Assembly (NCBI RefSeq): GCF_003007785.1
Contig: NZ_PXOH01000006.1
Location: 1-64,000 of the forward strand
Reading direction: 5' to 3'
DNA from: Aphanothece hegewaldii CCALA 016
GTDB lineage: Bacteria; Cyanobacteriota; Cyanobacteriia; Cyanobacteriales; Microcystaceae
DNA: 64,000 nt
Shown: positions 19,201-31,200 of the stretch, piece by piece
Position numbering within the stretch: position 1 is the stretch's first letter
Layout: each line of letters starts with the position of its first letter
The notes under the pieces: model-generated
What the model was told of the DNA's origin: nothing
What the model saw: only the letters and a program-made list of their open reading frames with translations
The model's database searches: none
Position numbers and translations under genes: made by a program

Positions 19201-22200
19201 GCTTTTAAGCAACAATTAGGTTCTAATCAAGATGATATTTCTAACGACCTAACAAGAGATCAAGCAGGAAATCTTTATATTACGGGCTATACAGAAGGTT
19301 CTCTAGATGATGATACTACTAATCCTAATCAAGGTGAAAATGATGCTTTCATTGCCAAATATGCACCAGATGGTACTTTATTGTGGAAGCATCAGCTTGG
19401 TACTAATAATAGCGATTCTGCGAATAGTATTACTACAGATGGGGCAGGAAATCTTTATATTACGGGCTACACAGAAGGTTCTCTAGATGATGATACTACT
19501 AATTTTAATCAAGGTGGTAGTGATGCTTTCATTGCCAAATATGCACCAGATGGTACTTTATTGTGGAAGCATCAGCTTGGCACTAATACTTACGATTTTG
19601 CTAGTAGTATTACTACAGATGGGGCAGGAAATCTTTATATTACGGGCTCCACTTTCGGTTCTCTAGATGATGATACTACTAATCTTAATCAAGGTGGTAG
19701 TGATGCTTTCATTGCCAAATATTCACCCAATGGGACTTTATTGTGGAAGCATCAGCTTGGCACTGATTATGACGATTTTGCTAGTAGTATTACTACAGAT
19801 GGGGCAGGAAATCTTTATATTACGGGCAACACTTACGGTTCTCTAGATGATGATACTACTAATCCTAATCAAGGTGGTAGTGATGCTTTCATTGCCAAAT
19901 ATGGCCCCAATGGTAATTTATTGTGGAAGCATCAGCTTGGCACTGATTATGACGATTCTGCTAACAGTATTACTACAGATGGAGCGGGAAATCTTTATAT
20001 CACCGGCAATACTCGCGGTTCTCTAGATGATGATACTACTAATCCTAATCAAGGTGGTAGTGATGTTTTCATTGCCAAATATGCACCAGATGGGACTTTA
20101 TTGTGGACTCGTCAGCTTGGCACTGATGGTAACGATTATGCGAATAGTATTACTACAGATGCAGTGGGAAATCTGTATATTACGGGCAACACTTACGGTT
20201 CTCTAGGTGGTCCTAATCAAGGTAATCTTGATGCTTTCATCGCCAAATATGCACCAGATGGGACATTATTGTGGATTCGTCAGTATGGCACTGATAATTA
20301 CGATTATGCTAGTAGTATTATTGTAAATGAAGCGAACAATCTTTATATTACGGGCTACACTGAGGGTTCTCTAGATGGTACTAATCAAGGTGGTAGTGAT
20401 GCTTTCCTCCTCAAGATAGATTTAGGAACAGTAACCTCTTCAGAATGGACAGATTTGAACGGCGATGGCATACAAGATCGTTTGCTACAAACGACTTATG
20501 ATAATCAAAACAGAGGTTATACTCGCATCTATCAAAATGACAATGGTACTCTTACTCTTCTTAATACTAATTTAGCACGAGTTTTGGATGGGTCTGCCGT
20601 CTGGGGCGACTACGACAAAGATGGTCAACAAGATGATATTCTGCTAACAGGAATAGATAACACTACTCAACTGACAATTACCAAAATATATACATTCAAT
20701 AATACGACTAATGCTTTTAAAGAAATTCCTTTAAAACTAGCCATTGATGCTAACAATAACGGAATACTTGACGGAACAGAGGCAAATAATTTAACGACCA
20801 TTACAGGTATTTTTAAAGGCGATATTGTCTGGGCAGATTTTGACAAAGATGGTAAATTAGATATTCTATTAACAGGATTTGGCGATCAAACTCGCCGTAC
20901 TGCTGATGGCTCAAGAGTTCCCGTTCCTATTACTAAACTTTATCGCTTAGTCGATGCTAATCAAGGGATTTATTTTGATGCCAATATCGGCTTAAGCGGT
21001 GTTGCAAATAGTTCGGTAGAAGCAAAAGATTATGATAATGATGGTGATTTAGATTTACTGATTACTGGTGAAGATATTTTTGTCAGACCCGAATCTGAGG
21101 GAAATGTTTCGATTCCTGAACTGGAGGGAGGAAATCCCACAACAACCATTTATCGGAATGATTCTTTTAATAATTCAGGTCAGTTTACAGGCTTTAAATT
21201 CACTAATCCTATCTTTGATGTTAATGAAAACGATCGCCGTTGGGCAGAATTTGTTTATCAATTCCAAAGTAGTAGTCTACAACCCGGAGTTTATGAACTC
21301 AAAGGCATTGCTTCAGATCATGGTACATCAGGAATAGAATTAGTACCAGGCTATGGTGAGGATAGTAATAGTTATGTCGCCGTTTTTGATGGAAATGATT
21401 ATATACAAATAGGTGATAAACCAGAACTTGTTCTTACTAATAATTTTACCCTAGAAGCCCGAATCAAGCCTAACAGTAATGCTAACTATTCTACAGAATT
21501 TGGCGGCATAATCCTTAACAAAGAAGACGAATATGAATTTGCCATTTTTGGAGACGGAACTCTGGGATTAGCTTTTGCAAATACTGTTCCAGGCTTTAAT
21601 TGGATTTATACTAATTATTTTGTTCCTACTAATAAATTTACTCAGATCACTATTACCTATGAATCAGGTATTATTAAAACTTATGCAGATGGTGTTTTAG
21701 TTCATACCTATAATGGCTCTGGAACGGTGGGTGATATTGGCCCACAGTGGAATGATTTTCGTATTGGTGGGAGACAAAGCAATCCTGGCGAATACCTTTT
21801 TCAAGGTCAAATAGATGAAGTGCGGGTTTGGAATACAGTAAGAACTTCTGAACAAATCGTGGAAGCTTATGACACCAACCTAGTAGGAAATGAAGCGGGA
21901 TTAGTCGGCTATTGGAACTTTGATCAAAATCCTTCTAGTCTAGTTGAAGATGTTAGCAATAATAACAATAGTGGTAGTTTAATAGGATCAACATTAGCCC
22001 GTACTTTTATCGGTACACAAAAGCAAAATATCTTCGTTATTGGAGATAAAGACCAAAATTTCTATAATGAAACTATTATTATTCAAGACTTTAACCCTAA
22101 TCTAGATCTAATCTTGCTTTATGGCAATCAAGATGACTATTCACTGAGTAAGGAAGGGGAAAATACTCGCATTACTCATAATAATTCATCTTTAAACATC

Positions 22201-25200
22201 CTGATTGTCGGAGTCATTTTGAAGGACAAGGATTTAAGCACTGATTTAATTCAAGGTGTGGTAATTTTTGCCTCTGCTCAACAAGATAATACTGAAACCG
22301 TTAGCTTTGTCGTTACTGAGCAAGGGGGTAATGGCGATGATTATTTAGATCCTAATACTAATCTAGATCCTGGACAAACTTCACCAGATACTAGCAAAGA
22401 TGGTACTATTGTTGACCAAACTCAATTAATCGAAAGTGCCGACGGACTACTCAAAATACTACCCGATGTATTTGGTGCTTTAGCTGGAGGAAGTGGAAAC
22501 GATACCTTAATCGGTAGTCAAAATAAAACAGAGCGTTTAGCACCAAATGTATTTGTTACCTATCTTGACGGTGGTGCGGGTAATGATGTGCTTAAAGGTA
22601 GCAAACTTAATAGCCAAACAGACTTACTATTAGGTTGGGAAGGAGACGACAAACTAGACGGTTTATTAGGACGCAATTACCTTTCTGGTGGTAGTGGAAA
22701 TGATACTTTAATCGGTAATATTAATAGTGACACTTTAGAAGGTGGTGCAGGCAACGATACAATTAATGGCGGGGGAAACAATGACGGTGATACTGTTGTA
22801 TATAGTAATTCTCCAGCAGGGGTGAAAGTTAATCTCAGTTTAGCAATAGCTTCTAACGATGGTTATGGTGGAAAAGATACCTTTGTTGCCGCAAGTATTG
22901 AAAACATAATCGGTTCTAACTTCAACGATTCTTTAATAGGAGACACACAAAATAATCAAATTTTTGGTAATGCAGGAAATGATACTATCAATGGTGATTT
23001 AGGCAATGACCTTCTTAACGGTGATAGTGGTAATGATAAACTGCAAGGAGGCAATGGGTTTGATACTCTGATTGGTGGTGGGGGCAAAGATACTCTTATC
23101 GGTGGTATGGGAGTAGATACCTACTTGCTGTATGCACCTTTACTAACTCTCGAACAAGCTTTTACAGCCTTGGGAGGGGATGTCAAAAATCGGGGTACTA
23201 TAACAGCTAATGGGATCACTGTTTCTTGGGAAACTTTCCGACTGTGGGCAGATAAGAGCCGTTGGAACGGTCAAGTACAGTGGCAGAAATACCAAGAAAT
23301 CGGACTAGAACCCGATGAACAACAGTATAACAAAATCGGTAGTAACCCGAAACAAGGCTGGCTAAGACAGACGATCGCTGGAACTCAAATCATCGAGGAA
23401 AATAGTGAAGAAGATACTTTAATATTCTATGCTGATGCGCCTCTTTCTAGAACAGGGTTAAATACTGGAAGAGTCGGCTTTTTGCAAACAGGCAATGATT
23501 TAATTATCGACATCAATAAAGACGGAGTGGCTGAAACTGACCAAGATTTAACGATCAAAGACTTCTTTAATGGTAATCAAGGCGGTGCGGGTAGTATTAG
23601 CACCCTGCGTTTGTTAGGATTAGAAGCAACTTACTACAAAAATAAGAATTTTATCGATCCCGTTCTCAATCGCATCGATCGTAATATAGATTTTAATTGG
23701 GGAAATGGTGCGCCTAACCCCCTAGGAAATAAAACCGACGAATTTTCTATTATTTGGCAAGGATACATTAAGCCTACTGTAACAGGCGTTTATGACATTA
23801 AGCTAGACAAAGATTTAGATGCCAATGCACGCTTATTTATCGAAAGTTGGAAAGTTATCGGTAGTGTGCGACAAAAAATCTTAAAAGAAATAGTTGGGGG
23901 TGAGGGTTTTGTTTCCCTCGATGCTGGACAAGAACATTTTTTGCGTCTTGAGTATACTGAAAATACTGGAGATGCCAAAGTTCAACTCATGTGGAAATTG
24001 AACACGGAACCTGTAGCAGCTTATCGCCCCATTGCTGAAGAACAATTACTGTCGCCTCAAACAATTACGGCTGCTGATATTCTTAATACTAATAAAGACT
24101 TAAGTGCAAATTTCCGAGTCGATTTTGGCCAGTTAGAAAGTAAAGGTTGGCGTAGTTCATCTACTTGGGGAGACTTTAACAACGATCGCAAATTAGACTT
24201 TTTACTAATTGGACAAGATGATTATGGTAATGGAATCGCCAGAGTTTATCGTAATACGGGGACAGGATTTACCCAAATAAATTTAGGTGGCTTTGAGCGG
24301 TTTGATACAGCAATCTGGATCGACTACAACAATGATGGTTATTTAGATATTTTAGCCACAGGAGTTAACAAAAATTCTCAAAATCAAGCGGAGTATCGAG
24401 TTAAAGTTCTCTTAAATCAACAAGGACCAAATTTTGTTGAATTAATTTCTAATCGTTTATCCGAGGTATACGAAAATTCAATCCAAGCGACTGCTACTGA
24501 TTTAGATAATGATGGCAAATTGGATATTATTATTACTAAAGACAATCAAATTAAATTGCTTTTTGGTAATGGGAATAACCAAACCTTAAATTCTGTAGTT
24601 GTTGATGCGAGTATTACTACAGTTGATTTGAATGGAGATGGTTATAAAGAAATTATTTTAACAAGTAAAAATAACAATCAACAAGGACAACAAGGAGGAG
24701 CTTTATATGGACAATTAACTACTTCTGATAATTCCATCAATGGAAAATATTATGAAGAAATAAATTTATCAAGTTTAATTTCTATTTTAACGGATGGTTT
24801 AGTATATGAAATTAGTTTAAAATCTAATGATTTTGATGCTTATTTAGAAATTATTGATCCTAGTAAAAATAATAGTGTTGTTGCCTTTGATGATGATAGT
24901 GGTGAAGGATTAAATTCTTTCCTGAATTTTACCTATACTTCTAATAGTTTTAATAATTTTATTATTCGAGTGACAACCTATAGATCTGATGAAACTGGAA
25001 ATTTTGAATTGAAGGTAAAACCTGTTATCAATAACATTGCGGTTTTCCAAAATAGCAATAGTGGTCAAACATTCACACAATTAACTCAACAGCAATTAGG
25101 GATAACTGGCTTAGATGCTGTTGCGATCGCGGACTATGATTTAGATGGAAAATCGGATCTATTAATTACGGGGCAAGATATCACCAGAACCTATATAAAC

Positions 25201-28200
25201 AACAGTAGTAATAACGATATTGTATTCACGGAAGCCAAAGGTTATCGACGCAAAGAAACTTTAACTAATAACAAACTTAATCCTTTACGGACTGGTTCTT
25301 ATTATTTCGCTTACCAATTAGCTACTTTAGTTAGTAATCCAGATCAAGAACAGTTAATAGAGATTCGTCTTAATAGCACCGTTTTTGATCCCTATTTACA
25401 AATAGTTATACCTAATAACGTTAATCCTAATCAATTTGAACTCATTACCTATGATGACAGTAATGGAGGAGGTTCAAACTCATTAATTAGCTTTAACTAT
25501 ACCCCTGATTTTAGAGATGCTCAAGTCTGGGTTACTACTTATAATCCTAATAAGACGGGTAAATTTGAATTAGCTGTAACGGGTGTAGGTTTACCAGGTA
25601 GTATAAATGGTTCTGCCGCTTGGGGCGATTTTAATAATGATGGGGATCTAGACGTTGTATTAACAGGCACTAACGCAGAAGGCAACTTTTCTAAAGTTTT
25701 TCTTAATCCTGCCATCGGCAATACTCAAAGCAAAATTTTTGTAGAACAGTCTACCCTTCTTCCTGGATTACAAAACGGATCAGCCACTTGGGGCGACTAT
25801 GATAATGATGGAGATTTAGATTTATTTCTCACTGGTGGGTTAGGTAGTAGTGGTCAACCTTTTGCTCAACTCTACACTAATAATACTTATAACAATGGTT
25901 CAGGAACAGCTAATCAACGTCCTCCTAAACCAACAGGATTAACTCAAACGGGGACTGGAAAAGGCATTACTTTAGCTTGGGATAGTATTATTTCTGCTAC
26001 TGAACCCCAGACTACCTACAATATTAGAATTGGTACAACTTCAGAAGGAATTGACGTACTTTCTCCCCTTGCAGATAATTTGGGGAATAGAAAAGTTGCC
26101 GACATCGGTAATGCAGGATATGAGCCCAGTAAAATTGTGCATTTAGCCAAAGGTATAACGTACTACTGGAGCGTGCAGTCCATTGATAATGGTTTTTTAG
26201 GCTCACCTTTTGCCACAGAAAAACAGTTTACCACTAATCCTTTTAGCACAACTTTACAGCAACAACTCGGTACAACGTCGCTCGATCAGGCTTATGATCT
26301 AACAAGAGATCAATCAGGACATCTTTATATCACAGGACGCACTAAAGGTTCTCTAGGTGGTATCAATGAAGGTGGTTTTGATGCTTTTATTGCCAAATAT
26401 GCAAACGATGGTACTTTATTGTGGACACGTCAGCTTGGTACTCCTAGTGATGATTCTGCTAATAGTATTACTAGCGATGGTGCAGGAAATCTTTATATTG
26501 CGGGCGAGACTAAAGGTTCTCTAGAGAATAATACTAATCAAGATAATTCCGATGCTTTCATTGCCAAATATGCAAACGATGGTAGTTTATTGTGGACACG
26601 TCAACTTGGTACTCCTAGTGATGATTCTGCTAATAGTATTATTAGCGATGGTGCAGGAAATCTTTATATTGCGGGCGAGACTAAAGGTTCTCTAGAGGAT
26701 ACGAGTAAAGGACTTACCGATGCTTTTATTGCCAAATATGCAAACGATGGCTCTTTATTGTGGAAGCGTCAGCTTGGTACTCCTGGTGATGATTTTGCGA
26801 GAAGTATTACTAGCGATGGTGCAGGAAATCTTTATATTGCGGGCGAGACTAAAGGTTCTCTAGAGAATAATACTACTCAAGATAATTCCGATGCTTTCAT
26901 TGCCAAATATGCAAACGATGGGTCATTATTGTGGACGCGTCAGCTTGGTACTGCTAGTGATGATACTACGAGAAGTATAAAGAGCGATGGTGCGGGAAAT
27001 CTTTATATTGCGGTCAATACGAAAGGTTCTTTAGGGGGTACTAATCAAGGACTTACCGATGTTTTCGTTGCCAAATATGCAATAGATGGTACATTATTGT
27101 GGTCTCATCAGCTTGGCACTCCTAGTGATGATTTTGCCAATAGTATTATTACAGATGAAGCAGGAAATCTTTATCTCACGGGTTCCACTGACGGTTCTTT
27201 AGCAAGTCCCAATAAAGGTCAGCGCGATGCTTTCGTTGCCAAATATGCACCAGATGGAAAATTATTATGGACTCGTCAGCTTGGCACTTCTAACGCTGAC
27301 GCATCTAGAGATATTGTCAGCGACGGTGCGGGTAGTCTCTTTATTGCGGGCTTCACCGACGGCTCTCTAGGCGGTACAACTAAAGGTAATACTGATGCTT
27401 TTCTACTACAAATTATTGGCCCCGATTTAGTAGCCCCTGTTCTCGTTACTAATAACACCATTACAGCAGATTATGATCATGATGGTAGACTCGATAAAGC
27501 CGTTTTAGCAGGAAATACCCTAACTATTTCTCGTGGTACGGGCAGTGGTTTTGAAGCCTATGCCGATCAAATTCCTCTCAATGGGACTTATAATACTCTC
27601 ACCCATAGTGATGTTGATGAAGATGGGGATTTAGATATTATCCTACTTAACACCAGTAATGGAGCCTCTCAAACCCTCCATAATGAAGCAGCCCGAAGCA
27701 ATCAAGCACCTCTTACCCCTATCTTGGCGCAAAGCTTTGTTAATGGATCTAATGTTATCTTTACTTGGTCACCAGGCAGCGATAACCTAACTGCATCAGA
27801 TGCTTTAACCTACAGATTAACCTACAGAACAAGCACTAATGTTAATCAAACTATTCTTATTTCACCCAATCCAGCTTTAGTCCCGTCCCAAACTAGCCAA
27901 GTTAACCAAAAATCTATTAATACCGATGGTAAATTTACATGGACGTTAAATAATCTCGCTCCAGGTACTTATGACTGGAGTATTCAAACTTTAGATGGTA
28001 GTCTCTTTGCTTCTCCAAGTTTCACAGAGCAATCATTTACTATTCTTCCCCCTCCTCCTGTTCTTCCAAACATTAACTTTAACAGTACATCCTTCAACAT
28101 CACCGAAGGGGATTTAGGAGATAAATTATTAGAAGTAACACTAATTCTTTCTCAAGCTAGTCTCGAAACCGTTACAGTAGACTTCAGTGCGTATAAAGAT

Positions 28201-31200
28201 ACAACTGATACAGCTTCAGAAAATATAGATTTTCAACCTTTAATTGGTACAGTTACCTTTGCACCAGGTCAAACCAGCAAGACTTTTACTATACCCATCA
28301 AAGGCGATATATTACCTGAATCGACGGAAACCTTTACTATCTCTTTACAAAGCCCTAGTAATGCTTTAATTAACACTAATAAGGCTAAAGTTTCTATTCA
28401 AAGTGAATCTAATGATGGGGTTGTTCTTCTCCCAGATTTACGGTTAACTAATTTGGTTAGTTCTAGTTACGCTATACAACTACAAACTATTGATTTATCT
28501 TGGACAGTTCGTAATATCGGACTTGGTGGTAACAATTCATCCCAGTATCCTACTTATATTTATCTTTCTGATGATAATCAATTAAGTGCGGACGATCGCC
28601 AACTCGATTTAATTTGGCCATCTCTACCGAATCCTAACGAAACTCAAACCTTAAGTTTACCGGTTACGATTCCAAATAATCTTAGTGGTATTAAATATCT
28701 TTTGGTGTCTGCGAATCCGACGCAAGATCCCCAAGAAACCGATAGCAGTAATAACATCCTCTCACAACCGATAACGATCGTACCTCGTCTTTTACCAGAT
28801 TTGACCTTTGGTCAAGTTAGCGCACCCATCTCCGCTACCGTACCTGCTACTATTCAAGTTATAGCCAATATCAGCAATCTTGGACAAGGAACAGCCCTAG
28901 CGGGTTGGAAAATACAGGTTTACCTATCAAAAGATAATACACTGGATCAAGATACTCTACTCGCTACTACCGAATCTAATTTACCGCTCCTCAGTGGCTT
29001 TGAGACCAGTGTGACGATACAAGTTCCCCTTCCGCCATCAGGTTTCAATACTTCTAACTTGCTCTTGGTGGCTGTTCCTGCTGGTACTGATACGGATGCC
29101 GATACACGAAACAATACCATAACCAAAGCGATCTCACTCCAGTTTCCGACTCCCCAAGTTTCTCTATCCCTCACTCCTACTTCGACACCCGAAAATAGCA
29201 CAACAAATACCCTGGTCTATACTTTCACCCGCAATGGCTCTTTAACTAATCCTCTTACTGTTAACTTTAATGTAGGTGGTACAGCCCAATTTAATACAGA
29301 TTACACTCAAACTGGCGCTGCTTCTTTTTCTACAACTACTGGTAGCATTACTTTTGCGGCTAACTCAGCTACGGCTATTCTCACTCTTACCCCCAAAGAC
29401 GACGCTATTTCAGAAGCCAATGAAACGGTAAGTATTACCTTAAAAAATAATAGCCTTTACGATCGCCTTACTACTACTTCTGTAATTGGCACAATTTCTA
29501 ACGATGATTATGGCATACCATTAAATGACAATTTTATCAATGCTACAGTCTTAAATAATTCAACCTTAATGGTATTGGGTGCAAATGTCAAAGCAACTAA
29601 AGAATCAGGGGAAACAGGGCTATTTAATGATCTTACAGTTAACTCGGTCTGGTGGTACTGGACAGCCCCCACTACTAAACAAGTCACTTTTTCCACGAAT
29701 GGTAGTAATTTCGATACGATTTTAGGAGTATTTACAGGAACAACATTAGCTAACTTAACTCCTGTTGCTCAAAATGATGATGGTGGTGATGGAGTACAAA
29801 GCATAGTTACCTTTAATGCAGTGGCAGGAACTCGTTATGCGATCGCTGTCGATGGAGCAGGTGGCAGTACTGGTGATATAGTGCTTAATCTACCTTTACT
29901 ATATAGTCTACCGAGTTTGAGTATAGCTGATCTTAATGTAATAGAAGGAAATAATACTACTCAGGCTCAGTTGACAGTTACCTTAGATCAGGCTTCGCAA
30001 CAAACAGTTACAGTAAAATACACGACTAACAACGGTACAGCCATTTCGGGTTCTGATTATACCTCTAAGTCTGGCCTTCTTACATTTAACCCAGGAGAAA
30101 CCAGCAAAACTTTTACTATTCCTATTCTTGGGGATACCTTACTAGAAACAGAGGAAACTTTTACCGTCACCTTATCCGATGCTACTAACGCGAATATTGG
30201 TTTAGTTAATGCGGAAGTGAGTATCGCCGATAATGACAGCATTTCTGGTAACGATACACTAATTGGAACTTCAGAAAACGATACTCTTAATGGCGGTGCA
30301 GGAGATGATGTCCTTACGGGAGGGGAAGGCAATGATAAACTGGTTGGTGGCAATGGAAGCGATCGTCTGATTGAAATAGGAGATGTTAACTTTATTCTGA
30401 CGAATAGTAGTTTAACAGGTAAAGGGACGGATACTTTAAGCACTATTGAAGAAGCTCAATTAACGGGAGGGATCAGCAACAACACCCTAGATGCTTTTGG
30501 GTTTAGCGGAAAAGTCACCCTAGAAGGAGGACTAGGCATAGATATTTTAATTGGTGGAGCTAATGATGATACTTATATTGTTGATAGTACCACTGATACG
30601 ATTACTGAGTCAGCAGGCAGAGGCAATGATACGGTTAATTCTTCTGTGACTTTCAGCTTGGCTAACTTGGCTAATGTAGAGAATATTAACCTTTTGGGTA
30701 CAGAGCCTCTCAGTGCGATCGGTAATAATAGTCAAAATAAACTGATAGGTAATTTAGGTAACAACCGACTCACGGGCGCACAGGGTAATGATATTTTAGA
30801 TGGCTCTGGTGGTACAGATACTCTAGTTGAGTCAGGTAATGTCAATTTTGTTCTAACTAATGTACAACTCACTGGTAACGGCACAGATACTTTAATCAAT
30901 ATTGAACAAGCTCAACTTACAGGTGGTGCAGGAAATAATACTCTAAATGCTTCTAATTTTAGCGGGTCAGTAACTCTACAAGGAGGAGCAGGAATAGATA
31001 CTTTAATTGGTGGAACTAATGATGATACTTATATTGTTGATAGTACCACTGATACGATTACTGAGTCAGCAGGTAAAGGTAATGATAGTATTATCTCCAG
31101 CGTTACTTTTAGTCTTGTTAACCTCGCCAATGTGGAAAATATAACCTTAACAGGAAATAGTTCCATCAAAGCTACAGGTAATAATAACAATAACCTTCTA

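Noticed and set aside
21068..21337. 89-residue plus-strand ORF inside the RTX gene
   Set aside because: Out-of-frame shadow; no ribosome-binding site and the RTX frame is intact through it.
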